Shown here one piece after another: positions 36,319 through 47,541 of a DNA stretch of 64,000 nt. Positions within the stretch are counted from its first letter, which is position 1; each line of letters opens with the position of its first letter. The translations under genes were made by a program, and so were the position numbers. The notes beneath the pieces were generated by a model that was given only the letters and a program-made list of their open reading frames with translations, did no database searches and had not been told where the DNA came from. The stretch is from Silybum marianum (Eukaryota > Streptophyta > Magnoliopsida > Asterales > Asteraceae): the NCBI GenBank assembly GCA_036898165.1, contig CM072528.1:5964001-6028000 (forward strand), read 5' to 3'.

Positions 36319-36376
<58 letters not shown>

Positions 36377-36645
36377 GAAAGTTCAAATGCGAACTCAAAT
36401 TTGGTTGTGAACGTGAGGACAAATGAGAGCGCAACACGTGTCTAAATGTAAATTATTTAGACTGAATAATCAAAGAAACATTCAGACTGAATAATCAAAG
36501 AAATTTTCAGACTGAATAAATACACTATCTAGTCTGAATATTTTTTGATTATTCAGTCTGAATATGACACGTGCCGCGCTCTCATTTGTCCTCACGTCAC
36601 AACCAAATTTAAGATCTCATTTGAACTTTCCTATATATATATATT
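36319..36645. mobile_element. Foldback element, family A, with (TA)n(GA)n border
   Basis: A TA run (36319-36347) and a GA run (36348-36377) precede AGTTCAAATGCGAACTC, TTTGGTTGTGAACGTGA and the GAGCGCAACACGTGTC box. All are mirrored on the right (GACACGTGCCGCGCTC, CACAACCAAATTTAAG, CTCATTTGAACTTTCC) and followed by a TA run. The centre has four AGACTGAATAA / TTCAGTCTGAATA motifs. Confidence 0.8.
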
Positions 36646-38459
36646 ATAGATTAATTGATCTTATACAGTGACTTTTGTTTGGTTGGTTTGGATGAAATTA
36701 GATGGAGGATTTTTCTCCGCTTCCTACAATCACCCATTTGTTAGGATTTTCAAACATTAAGTCATCTTTGGTTACTAGAAATAACCGTTTATTCCTTGCG
36801 GGTTTTTTTTTCAAAAAAAAACACAATCGTCTCGTTGGAGTAGTTTTTTTTCATGTTTTCTCAAGAATTTGGGTGATCATAAATGGAGGGTTTTAGGTGG
36901 CTTTCGATTAAAGGTCCATCTTTTTTAAATCATTAATGGAGTTCAGCGACCCAACCATGAAGGTAGCAACAATGACATTGTGTTGTTGATGTATACAATG
37001 ATATGGTACTACACTAATGTTGTGTTCCCTCATTGTCTTCGTCGATCACTCTTCATCATTGATTCTAGCCGTAGTTTTCTATCCTTGGTTTACAATTATC
37101 ACCAATTGTGTTTTGTTTTCAGTTTGTTGGTGGCGGGCCAGTGGTGTTGCGAGCTTTGCATTTAGGGATTTTATTTACTTGTGCCACCCTAAAGACCAAA
37201 ATAAATATATAAGTACTTATTAAACTGCTAAGCTAACGTTACAATGTATCCAAAAATGTACACAACAAAGATAAAAAAAAAATCTTACATACCACTTTTG
37301 AAAGTCCATACAGAAGTTCTACACACAACATGCATCCCTATCAAAAGATAGTGTTACAATATTGGCCTTGTACAACGATGTTGTGTAGCTAAGGATCCCT
37401 TTGGAGCTACAATGATGGAAATTCTCATGGTGTTACAGTGGAGAGTCGTGACAGACAATGATGTTTTTAGTGGATACGTCTTTGTCTTTGAAACAATCAC
37501 AAGCAAATTCTATTCAACTTGTTTGTTGATTGAGTATCTTGTAGCAAGGGTTTGTCATGGCTTTGATTTAGAATTTTGGTTGTGACAGCAACATGAGTGG
37601 TTTAGTATGTTAAGTCAATCAGTTTAGGGCCATGTAAGATGATTTCAGTCAGTTTAGTCTGATCATGATTGTTGATCCATTTTGGTTGGTTTGGTTATAA
37701 TTTCAATCCATCAATACGTCTTACTTCTATTAAGTCTCTACTCAACCGCGAAAAAATTCCACGATTTAAGGAGGAAAATGGAAACATGTATTAAACTCCA
37801 CTTGTATGAATAAATAATATATGTAATTAAAGTATGCAAATAAAAAATAATAAAAAAGTTGTAGCAAAAACTTATGGGAAGTGTGGAGTGGTTCATAACC
37901 AAGTATGTTAAGCATGGTTGATTTGACTTTTGGTTGTATTAAAATTGGTTGATAATATGTATTGTTATTAATATATGGATTTTAATACTTTCATTACTAG
38001 CACACTTTATTTCAAACCACCAATTTATATTTATTGTATACCCTTTTTATTCAATTTCTTTTTCTTTCTCTAGTTTGGTTTGTTTAAGATATCGTTATTG
38101 AATTTTTGTTTAATATGTTAATAATAACATTTATCAATTAAATACTCGTATTCATTAATTTTTAAATGCAACGTCATTACAATTGTTGATATAAAAAATG
38201 TTTACTATCTTTTTATAAATTACAAAAATTCAATAATAAACAAGAAGTTTTATCCTTAAGGGATGATATCTTTTTTCAAGGATGGTGGTTAATTGCATAG
38301 GTTTATAGTAAAAGATGGACCTAAATTTTTCCTGAATGGTGGTACAATTTGAATAAAGAAATATTTAAATTTTGTTTTTATAATATTAGTATAGATATAT
38401 TGGTTAGTTCTTATCTTTATATAGAAAAGACCTGAATATGATCTACATATCTATATCTA
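36646..38459. other. Intergenic, no gene seen
   Basis: Several short open frames (for example at 36702, 36980 and 37017) have no recognisable domains or homopolymer-free coding signal. The region at 36930-37720 is slightly less AT-rich and may be a decayed gene or transposon. Nothing can be assigned. Confidence 0.35.
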
Positions 38460-39988
38460 TCTATACTATAAAGCATGTAATATGATTAAGCGGTTATTGT
38501 TTAGAAAAATTAAGACTTACAAATTTTCTTGCTTTAGGTACAATCATTTGATGCATTCCCACCTCCATGTTCAATATTTAGAATTAGAATGTTATTAATT
38601 TTGATTTTTAAATTACACTTTATACCCTTAAACATTGTTCTTTAATTTAGTTTATATCTCTTTCTTTTTCAATTTTCAATTCACAACTTTTACATTTTAA
38701 CAAATATAATCTTAAATTAGCTAAAATACATTAAAAACATGTTTTCTTTTGTTATAAATTATACCATTATAATCGTGTCGTCAATACCTTCCAATTGAGT
38801 CCAATATTGAATATTTTCCGATCTAATCATATTATTATATACATGAATACATAACGAGTTGTTTTAAAAAAAATTACGTTTTATACCCTGTAGTTATTTA
38901 TTTAACTTCAATTCTAAACTTTTTCATTTTACACATTTATCTATATTTTTAAATTTCATTCACATCCCTAACTATTTTATTTTTCATTTTACACCTCTAT
39001 CACATAAACATAAATAATTGTATATGAATCAAATTACATTAAAATATATGTTTATTCTTTTATCAATTATACTATTATAATCGTATTGTCAATATCTTCG
39101 AAATTAGTCCAATAATGAATATTTTTGGACTTAGTTGTATTATTAAACAACATAAATATGCAGTGAATTATTTTTAAAATTTAAAATTGATACATTATAG
39201 TTATTTAATTAACTTTTATATCTTTTACTTTTTTAATTTTCATTTATCACCATTTTCAAGGTGTACAAATGTTGATGTATTATGTGTAATTTTTGAAGTT
39301 TTACAACTTCCACGATAATAATTAATTTTTTATTTTTAAGTTATATTTTACACCGTTATAATTTGTTATAGTTATTTTATAGCTCTTCAATTTTCATTTA
39401 ACACATTTTTTATAATAATATATATAATCGTATATTGACTAAAATATATTAAAAAACCACTTTTTTTTTATAAAATATACGATTATAGTCGTTCTTCAAT
39501 ACCTTCAAAAGAGTCTAATATCGATATTTTTTTTATTTAATAATAACACTAAATATTATAAATACGTAGCGAGTTATTTTTAAAATTTAATTTAACATCT
39601 TAATTTTTTATTTTTAGTTTTTCATTTTACACCATTATGGTTTTATCTATTTATATATATCCTATATTATAAAAAGTGATTTTTAATCGATTAATAATGA
39701 AATTCAATTTTATTCTAAATCCTACAAACCAAACATACCAAAGATTCCAAAAAATTTCCACAAAATCCAAATTATTAAAAAAAAAAGATTTCGTCAAATC
39801 AAATGGGTCTTAAATGTGGTATCTTGTTCTTTTTAAATTAAGATTGTATTTGAGTTTTATAAAAATGATGGATGCCGATTTATAAGTTCATAATGATAAA
39901 CAACTTGATATCTTAAAAGGATTCGAGAATTCTAAAGTTAATGTTGATAAAATATTGAACGCTGCATTGCAGCGGATACGTCTTCTAG
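38460..39988 (+). mobile_element. Non-autonomous Helitron, 1.53 kb
   Basis: The 5' end is A|TCTATACTATAAAGCATG at 38460. The 3' end has a perfect short hairpin, CGCTGCATTGCAGCG (39960-39974), then 10 bases and CTAG (39985-39988), followed by T. That fits insertion between A and T, with 5' TC and 3' CTRR plus hairpin, as Helitrons show (family knowledge). No Rep/helicase coding is present. The interior is mostly three diverged tandem copies of a roughly 300-bp unit. Confidence 0.85.
38605..39590. repeat. Three diverged ~300-bp tandem units inside the Helitron
   Basis: Units start near 38605, 38870 and 39180. In each the order is a TTATACCC/TACATTATAG box, an ATTTTCATT..ACACC segment, ATATATTAAAA, a TATACNATTATAATCGT box, TCAATACCTTC..GAGTCCAATA, and a closing CGAGTTATTTTTAAAATTT motif. 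The third unit is the most altered and the longest. Confidence 0.7.
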
Positions 39989-40167
39989 TATTTTTAAAAA
40001 CATGCACTATGAGACTCAAACTTGGGCCTTTTGTACAAAAGCAAGAACATTTACCGTGTTAGTCATTAAAGTCTTTTGTTGATATTTCAGTTTAAAAAAC
40101 TATATGATGACATTCTTCAGAATCGTAATTTTTTCTCCTTAACGATAGAACCATGAAGCCATGGCAC

Positions 40168-40355
40168 GCGGATGAAAATCACTCGTCCCAAATTTTCATG
40201 TCTCATCCATGTCCACCAATCATATAGATACACGTAAGCAGAGAGAAAAAATAAAAATGAACTAAATAAATTTAAAATAAATGGAAAACTGATGTGTCTT
40301 AATTTTATTGGTGAGACAGGAATGAGACATGTAAATTTAGGACATGATTTTTATT
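40168..40355. mobile_element. MITE family H, copy 2
   Basis: Nearly collinear with 33335-33520: TGAAAATCACTCGTCCCAAA, TGTCTCATCCATGTCCACCA, TACACGTAAGCAGAGAGA, ATGTGTCTTAATTTTATTGG, closing in TTTAGGACATGATTTTTATTC. The inverted ends make it hairpin-capable. High similarity suggests fairly recent spread. Confidence 0.65.
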
Positions 40356-40373
40356 CATGGCACGCCGCCCCGT

Positions 40374-40723
40374 ATGTGTGTGTGTATATATATATATAGG
40401 GTTAGGTTCAAGGGAAACGTTAAATAAAAGAAGATTTAAAAAACCACAAAAAACGAATGAATGAAAAAGATACATTAATATGGATGTCATATTAATGAAA
40501 AAAACATCATTTTTGGTGTAAATTATTTTGCCTAATTTTTTATTTTGATTTTTCAATTAAAAGATAGGGGTGTGAGGTTTTTGAATTTAAAAAATATTGT
40601 TGTAACCGTTCATTTAATCACATCCATCAGATCGTCTAATTTAACCATCGATAAAATATTTTTTAGCTCCTTTTATTTATTTAAAGTTTTATCTTAACCC
40701 CCCTATATATATATATATATATT
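40374..40723. mobile_element. Foldback element, family D-like, in (GT)n(TA)n microsatellite
   Basis: (TG)n then a TA run lead into AGGGTTAGGTTCAAGGGAAA and TTAAATAAAAGAAG. The right side carries the inverse (CTCCTTTTATTTATTTAAAG, TTTTATCTTAACCCCCC) and a TA run (40704-40723). The left edge shares GGTTCAAGGGAAA with the element at 4183-4500, but the interior differs. Confidence 0.6.
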
Positions 40724-40870
40724 AGAGAGAGAGAGATGAAGGTTCAAATAAGAACTTTGTATTTTTAAAGGAACAAAAGGACATTTGTGGATCACATATG
40801 ATGATGTGGGTCCCATATAATATTAAATTATTTATGATTTAATATTATTTTTATTTTTCATTTTTTTTTA
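40724..40870. mobile_element. Truncated family C foldback element
   Basis: (GA)n then AAGGTTCAAATAAGAACTTT, a TTTTTAAAGGAACAAAAGGA box and ATTAAATTATTTATGATTTA, as in 24411-24646. The right arm is missing. After about 40862 only T-rich sequence and a (GA)n(GT)n run follow. It abuts the previous element head to tail. Confidence 0.6.
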
Positions 40871-41135
40871 AATTAGAGTGTGTGAGAGAGAGAGAGAGAG
40901 TGGTGCGTGCTTGCGTGTGTGCGTGTGAGTGTGTGTTTGTGAGTTTTCTAAAAACAAAAATTTAAGAAATTATTAAAACTAGTTTTTTAATTTACATAGG
41001 ATTTTAGAAAATGAAAATTTTTTTTCTTGAATTTTTGAAAACTTAATATATCAAACGGATTTTCTAATTTTTTATTTTCCTTAAAAATAATTTTTAGAAA
41101 ATTGGAATAAAAATTACAACCAAAACGTATCCTAA

Positions 41136-42133
41136 GGGGGCGTTTGGTTCGCCGGAATGGAATGTAATCTGGTGGAATTGAAATCTGAATTCCTTTGACC
41201 AGATTTCAATTTCCTTATTTGGTTCATTATTTTCAAGAATTGGAATTTGGTAAATTCCTAAGAATTCCAAAATGGGACAACTTGAGATTCCTTACCTTAC
41301 CCATGGGATTTCATTTGAATTGAATTGGTCTTTTTATTAATGCCTAAAATACCCTCATAATAAAAAAGAACTATAACCCTAATCTCTAAAAAAAAGAAGC
41401 CGACACCTCTTCACTTGGATTTCGGTTCGGTTTTTTTCAGTTTTCGGTTTTTCGATTTCGGTTCGGTTATTTTTTCGGGTTTTTTTTTTCAGTTTTCGGG
41501 TTTTGGATTTCGGTTCTGTATTTCGGGGGTTCTTTTAGTTTTCGGTTTTCAGCTCTCGACTTTTCAGTTTCTCGGTTTTTTTTTCAGTTTCGGTTCGGTT
41601 TTTCCTCACCCCTAGCAGTTAGGTTCTCCATCGTCTCCTGTAACAACCAAAATATGTCTTGCCCTAACAGCTGTTGTCTTTGCTGTAATTTTTTGTTTTT
41701 TTCTGCAGTTTTTAGCTATTTTTGCTGCAAAATATTTTGATTTTTGCTGTTTTAGCAGTTTCTGTAGTTTTTGGCTGTTTTATGTAGTTTTTAACTGTTT
41801 TATGCAGTTTTTAGCTGTAAAAAAGCTCAAATTATTTTTAGTGTTAAAAAAATTATAGTAATTAATAATTATTTTATTAAATTAATTTTAGTTTAAAAAT
41901 TAAATTTAATAAAAAGAGTATTTTAGTCATTTACTGGAATTTCATTCTAATTCCAAAGCTACATTATGTGAACCAAACAGACAGATTCCAATTCTTTCAA
42001 CAGATTTCATTCCAATTCTGCCAACCAAACAGTTGGTCAAACTTGACAACATTCCAATTCCAATTCCTTTAAAGTCAAATTTTTTTGACAGATTCCATTC
42101 CATCTAATTCTATTCTGCGAAACAAACGCCCCC
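41136..42133. mobile_element. PIF/Harbinger-like element, 998 bp, TAA duplication
   Basis: Ends GGGGGCGTTTGGTTCG and CGAAACAAACGCCCCC, flanked by TAA at 41133-41135 and 42134-42136. Subterminal GGAATTGGAAT / ATTCCAATTCC motifs are abundant. The middle (41420-41620) is a TTTCGGTTCGG / TTTTCAGTTTTCGG simple-sequence stretch, followed by TTGCTGTTTTAGCAG-type repeats. No transposase is encoded. The 66-codon Phe-rich reading across it is low-complexity artefact. Confidence 0.85.
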
Positions 42134-42717
42134 TAAGTATTTTTCATAAAACGATAAAAGGGTTGTTTTGCTTAAAATTGAGATGAGGATATGTGAAGGA
42201 GTAAAAGGACACGTGCGTGGAGTGTGGCTAAAGATAACATCCACCAAATAAGCAACAAAATAAATCAATCAATAAATAAACAAAAATGAAGAATATATAT
42301 TATATTATATACATACATAATCTTATATCTACAAAATATGCTTTACGTCCCTCCAACTAATCCAACTAACTTCGCGGCCAAGTCCTTCAAAACTTAATTT
42401 ATGTAATTATTTTAATGTGCATAAATATATTTAATTTTAAGTGCGTGTTCGGTTTCAAACCTTATTTATTTCTAACTTTGATTTTGGTCTTATTTGTCCT
42501 TACTAAAAGGTATGTTAATCATAAAACTTTTACTGTAATATGTGCAAAATATTGATTTTCTTGGAACCTAGAGAGTATACTAAACATACACAAAAAAAAC
42601 ATACCCAAAAAGTATAAAACTTTTACCATATGTTGAAATAACTTGGCGTGCATATGATAAAAATGTAACTTCTAGTAGTAAATAAGATGATTTTTGGTGA
42701 ATTAGTTGATAAACTAA

Positions 42718-43890
42718 GGGTTGTTTGGTTGTGTCTTAACGAGCTGTATAGAATGTATGGCTTATTCAATAAGCCTTACAAACATGTTCAGTTGCGGCTT
42801 GATGCTTTAGTTGAGTGCTTATTCAGTTAACTAGAATATATATATATATATATATGTACATGCACTTAACGATGATTATTTGCAGAATACTCTTATTACA
42901 TTAAACATCAACATCAACATCACAAGGAAAAATCCAAACTTCCCTTGATTCTTCCTGCCATTCACTACAACCGAAACCACCAATACTGACGGCCTTTAAT
43001 TCCGTCGGTAATTTCTAACGGATTTCCGACGGATAATTATTATTTTATTTATTTAAAATGTGTCGGTCGGAAATCCGTTGGTAATTTCCGACAGAATTAA
43101 TCATCGGTAATATATGTCGGAAATACCCTTTTTTCTAGTAGTGATTGTCGGTTATCTCCTCGTCACCCATAATCCCCTGTTCCCCCTTGTCCGGTTTGCT
43201 TAGTGTTGTGTTTCTTCTTTATTTTGTAATTACGAATTTCTAGGGTTTTTTCTTCTAAAGTGGAGGTGAGTGGTGGAGATTGTACCATCGTTTCTGGTAC
43301 GATATCAATGGGATTTCCATCGGCCATTTGTGGAAATCGGAAGGTTTAGGATTAAAGAGCGTGTTGTGGTGTAGCAGAAAGAGAGAAAGCACCTTATACA
43401 ATGCCATCTTCTTTCTTTCTCATCATCATTGCAATACTCAATATAAATTTTATAATTCACAGACAGTAATTTAATTACACTGGTTGTAGATGTCATGGCC
43501 TCCCTCTCGAAAGTGACGACAAAATGAGAATTAGATGCAGTAAACATTGGTAGTGAAAAAACAAGAAATGTTTGGCTTTGGAGAAAAATATTAGGGTTTG
43601 ATATTTTTAGGATGAAATGGTTCTAATTTAGGTTCAATATATCTAGACATGAAATGGTTTAAAATTGGGTTTAATAAATGTTTAAATTGATCTTCTTTTT
43701 TATCGTTCAATCATTTATCCAATATTTTTATCAAATAAAAATACAGACTTGAGAGTAAAATGACCATTTCCGACATTCAAATTGTTTATTTAACATAACA
43801 ACCGAACAACAATTTATCTTACATTAGACAACTTTATGAATACATACAAAAATTTTCATACATGGCTTAATGGAAAACTACCAACAACCC
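42718..43890. mobile_element. Possible PIF/Harbinger-like element with nested CACTA MITE
   Basis: The left end GGGTTGTTTGGTTGTG is preceded by TAA (42715-42717). The right end CCAACAACCC is followed by TAA (43891-43893). Pairing of the ends is limited to about 10-12 bp, so the boundary call is moderate. A (TA)n tract (42836-42855) and the CACTA MITE at 42963-43143 lie inside. Confidence 0.45.
42963..43143. mobile_element. CACTA-type MITE, 181 bp, ATT target duplication
   Basis: Begins CACTACAACCGAAA and ends TTTTTTCTAGTAGTG. It is flanked on both sides by ATT (42960-42962, 43144-43146), the 3-bp duplication expected for CACTA elements. The interior is an inverted-repeat series of CCGTCGGTAATTTC, GGATTTCCGACGG and CGGAAATCCG motifs. 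Confidence 0.85.
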
Positions 43891-44090
43891 TAAATGTTAG
43901 TTGAAAAGTTAATTGTTGACTTATAAACTAACTGGTAAATTAGTTATATGTGGTAAAAATTAGTATAGACTAAGAAAGTATATTCATCTCATATTTAAGG
44001 ATAGAATAAAAAAGTATAAACCTATTTTTAATACCGAATACTTATTTTAGGACAAAAATGTTATATTAATTTATCTTATAATACACCAAA

Positions 44091-44308
44091 GGAGAGTTCA
44101 AATGTGAACTCAAATTTGGTTGTGAACGTGAGAACAAATGAGAGCGCGACATGTGTCTGAATGTAGATTATTTAGACTGAATAATCAAAGAGATATTCAG
44201 ACTGAATATAGTATTTATTTAGTCTGAATATGACACGTGTGTGATGTCGCGCTCTCATTTGTCCTCACGTTCACAATCAAATTTAAGTTTTCATTTAAAC
44301 CCGCCTCT
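44091..44308. mobile_element. Foldback element, family A, without long microsatellite borders
   Basis: The left arm GAGTTCAAATGTGAACTC, AAATTTGGTTGTGAACGTGA and GAGCGCGACATGTGTC pairs with GACACGTGTGTGATGTCGCG, TTCACAATCAAATTT and TTCATTTAAACCCG on the right. It is bordered only by short TAATA sequences, unlike the other family A copies. This copy shows that the element can exist outside a long TA run. Confidence 0.75.
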
Positions 44309-45664
44309 AATATACCAATAGTGATATAGACCTCATTAGAAGACAAACAATGGTTCCATATCTAGTTTGCATCTTAAAGAAAATATCTTACTACAAATTA
44401 AGACAAATGTTGAATGAATATCCTCTAACTATTAATACCCAAAATATAGAATTTTAACTACATATCTATTAATATTGTATTTATTTATTGCTCAAGTATA
44501 TGGTGTTTATTCTAGAAAACAAAATTAAAACGTTTAACTTAAAAGAAATAAAATAGTAATTTTATTATTGAGTGTGGGAAAACGTTTACATTACTTTGGA
44601 AGCTTGTAATCCTTAGGGGACCGTTATATATATAATCTTGATTTAGAAGTTATAACCACCCATCTACTAACCAAATCATTTCCACCCAACACTTCATTCA
44701 CAAGTCATCAAAACCAACTTTTATTTTTTTCTAGAAGATAGTTAGTGTAATTTATTAAAAACCCTAGTTAATTGTAATCCTCTTCTTTAATTACAAGTAC
44801 TCGTCGTGTTTGCCAGATAGCCGCACAAATAAACAGTGGGCCAATTATTCAATTCTCATTAACGAATTTGTGAAAAAAGTACTGGAAGTAATCGTAACAC
44901 GAGTTTCATATGTCCAAAGGTTCTTGTATGATGTGCTATTAAAAACCCATATGCGATAAACTGATAATTAATAGGTTATTATATCTCTTCTGTTTATTTT
45001 GACACAGAGACTTTGTAGATTTGTGAAAGAAAAAACGAAAAATTATGAGAAACTAAATCATAAATACAAAACACAAATTGTAAAAAAAATAAAAACCTAC
45101 TTATTTTGACTTGAAACATAACCCAATGAATAAATGCTCAAAGAGACTTGATTTTTGGACAAAAGTATTATGTAAAATTACTCAAAGTTTTGAGAGGATA
45201 TTCTACCAAAAAGTGGAATACTTGATACCAACCACTTTAGTGGTTCAACCCATCACCCCCAACCTTCTCCTACCTTACCATAAACCCCCAAAATCTTTGG
45301 TTTTCAAAGTCAATTAATAAGACACAAATACAAAATAAGGCATCCAACCCTAAATTTTGGATTTGATTTCAAAACTCTTTATCTTTCAAGATTTTGCACA
45401 TCCTTATCTAATGACCCTACAAAAAAGATACCGTATCCCATCATTACACGACCCTATCTCGTCTTTTGCATATTATCATATCTAATTTGCATAAATACAA
45501 TGTACTGATGACATGATTACATATACAAATTGTTTTTATGTTGTCATTTTGTGTCAAGTGTTGGTCAGTTTAATTAAAATGTACTGGAACTTGTCTTAAT
45601 TTCTATTTAGTGTAATTATAAAATAAAAATCCATTAATGTAGCAACACGTTCAATTTTTTTAAT

Positions 45665-45890
45665 CTTGTGAGATTAGCTCAATTGACAGTAAAACCTGTA
45701 CATTTACAGATCCTCCTCAGAAGTTACTGGTTCGATTCCTACCAATGCCACTATGGATTTCTTCTGTCTATTACCTACGGTCACTGGATTAGTCGAGGTG
45801 CGCACAAACCAACACACGCATCCATAGTTAACAAAATCAATTCTTTCTGTCTAATACTTATCTTACCTGATAATTGAGTTTTAAGCTACG
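45665..45890 (+). mobile_element. tRNA-derived SINE
   Basis: A pol III A box (GATTAGCTCAATTGACAG) and B box (GGTTCGATTCC) are about 45 bp apart. They are followed by the SINE body GGATTAGTCGAGGTGCGCAC, a motif I associate with eudicot tRNA-derived SINEs. The exact 3' end and target duplication are not resolved. It is not a functional tRNA: the acceptor and anticodon stems do not form. Confidence 0.7.
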
Positions 45891-46149
45891 TGACATTAGT
45901 TTATTCTACAGTGACATTTTTTCACGTCATGAATAGTTTATTAAACTAATTGAGAAGGAAAAAAAACCATCATTATACTAAATTTTAACTAAAACAAACA
46001 TCATTATATTCATGTATTTCATATAACAAGTCACTATAATAGACCTTAATTAATAGTTGATAAGAAAGAAATTGTATTATTTGCACAAAATTATGAAACC
46101 AAATCCCACAAGTTAAGGATTATTCACATTTACATTTTTCTTCCAATTG

Positions 46150-46317
46150 TAACATAGATTTATTGACATGTGTCCTTGCCACGTAGCTGCCGTCTTAGCC
46201 TGCCCATAAAGTTGTGCACTCCCTACCCATATTTTGCCACGTCGTTAAACTTCCGTTAAAAGTATCGTCAACTCATTTGCCCACCCAACCCAATCAAATA
46301 TCTACACACAACACAAC

Positions 46318-46348
<31 letters not shown>

Positions 46349-46476
46349 TATATATATACACACACCTTTTCAACAACAAAACTACAAACCCCTTTTTACC
46401 ACCCACTATATATATAAATATATATTCATAAATCAACCAACCAAAATCACAACACAAAATTTCAATTCCAATTCCA
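46150..46476 (+). promoter_or_regulatory. MAPKKK promoter and leader
   Basis: Two ACGT-core sites, GCCACGTAGC (46178) and GCCACGTCGT (46236), resemble ABRE-type bZIP sites. TTGAC at 46162 is a W-box core. Two long TA runs at 46319-46358 precede a TATA-like CTATATATATAAATATA (46407-46422). A roughly 50-bp ATG-free leader then reaches the start codon. ABRE-like sites fit the ABA-inducible behaviour known for MAPKKK17/18 relatives (inference). Confidence 0.4.
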
Positions 46477-47541
46477 ATGGAGTGGACCAGAGGCTCTGTT
46501 CTTGGCCGTGGTTCCTCCGCCACCGTCTCCACCGCCACCACCTCCACCTCCGGTGAAGTTTTTGCAGTCAAGTCTGCAGCTTTATCTCAATCGGAGAGTT
46601 TGCAAAAGGAAAACCATTTTTTGTCGATTTTAAAGAGTCCTTTGGTGGTGGGTTATAAAGGGTGTGAGATTAGTAGAGAAGAAGATGGGAAGATGGTTTA
46701 TAATATCTTCATGCAGTTAATGGCCGGTGGTTCGATTATTGATTTATTGAATCGGAGAAATGGTGGTGGGTTGACGGAATTTGAAATCGGAAGATATACT
46801 AAACAGATAGTTGAAGGTTTGGATTACCTTCATTCTAATGGCGTAGTGCATTGTGATATTAAAGGTCGTAATGTTTTAATCGATGAAAATGGTGCAAAAA
46901 TTGGTGATTTCGGTTGTGCTAAGTGGGTTGCTGTTGATGATGATGATGATGACGTGGCACCGCCGATTTGTGGGACGCCGATGTTTATGTCGCCGGAAGT
47001 TGCACGAGGTGAAGAACAGGGTTTTCCGGCGGATATATGGGCACTTGGATGTACAGTGATTGAAATGGCCACCGGCGGTGGTTCACCATGGTCAAACGTT
47101 AATAATCCGGTATCGATTCTTTACAGAATTGCATTTTCCGGCGAGATACCGGAAATCCCAGATGGGTTTTCCGATGAAGGGAAGGATTTCGTTAGAAAGT
47201 GTTTGATTCGTGATCCAAAACAGAGGTGGACGGCGAAACAGCTTCTGAAACACCCATTTATCGGAGGATTTTCCGACCAACCAAAAGAAATCATCTGTGA
47301 GAAAATTATCAGTACAGATTCACCGACAAGTATACTCGATCAAGACGTGTGGAACTCAATGGAAGAATCATTATCAGAATCATTATCAATATCATCAAGA
47401 TCGTCGGTGGGTAACGAGTTCCCACAATCCACGTGTTCATTGAGGCAAATAATCAAACAGTTGGCGGGCAAGTCAGAGATACCAAAGTGGATAAGTGAAA
47501 AAGGGGAAAGCGATTGGATGACAATTAGAATGAATGAATGA
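46477..47541 (+). CDS. MEKK-like MAP kinase kinase kinase (MAPKKK17/18-like)
   Basis: Soluble Ser/Thr kinase expected to phosphorylate MAP kinase kinases. Single exon, 354 aa. The kinase domain starts almost at the N-terminus (MEWTRGSVLGRGS). Glycine-rich loop 10-17 (GRGSSATV), ATP Lys K32 in FAVK, helix-C Glu E45, catalytic loop VHCDIKGRNV with D127, K129 and N132, metal DFG at 144-146, activation-segment GTPMFMSPEV at 166-175. The kinase ends near residue 264 (HPF). It has the short, intronless, N-terminal-kinase layout of the Arabidopsis MAPKKK13-21 group, whose members 17/18 act in abscisic-acid signalling (family knowledge). A run of six Asp (154-159) lies in the activation region before GTP. 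The C-terminal ~90 residues are Ser-rich with no clear domain. All catalytic residues are intact. Confidence 0.93.
   Translation: MEWTRGSVLGRGSSATVSTATTSTSGEVFAVKSAALSQSESLQKENHFLSILKSPLVVGYKGCEISREEDGKMVYNIFMQLMAGGSIIDLLNRRNGGGLTEFEIGRYTKQIVEGLDYLHSNGVVHCDIKGRNVLIDENGAKIGDFGCAKWVAVDDDDDDVAPPICGTPMFMSPEVARGEEQGFPADIWALGCTVIEMATGGGSPWSNVNNPVSILYRIAFSGEIPEIPDGFSDEGKDFVRKCLIRDPKQRWTAKQLLKHPFIGGFSDQPKEIICEKIISTDSPTSILDQDVWNSMEESLSESLSISSRSSVGNEFPQSTCSLRQIIKQLAGKSEIPKWISEKGESDWMTIRMNE

Noticed and set aside
45665..45740. Functional tRNA gene
   Set aside because: A and B boxes are good, but the acceptor stem does not close, and a SINE body follows instead of a terminator.
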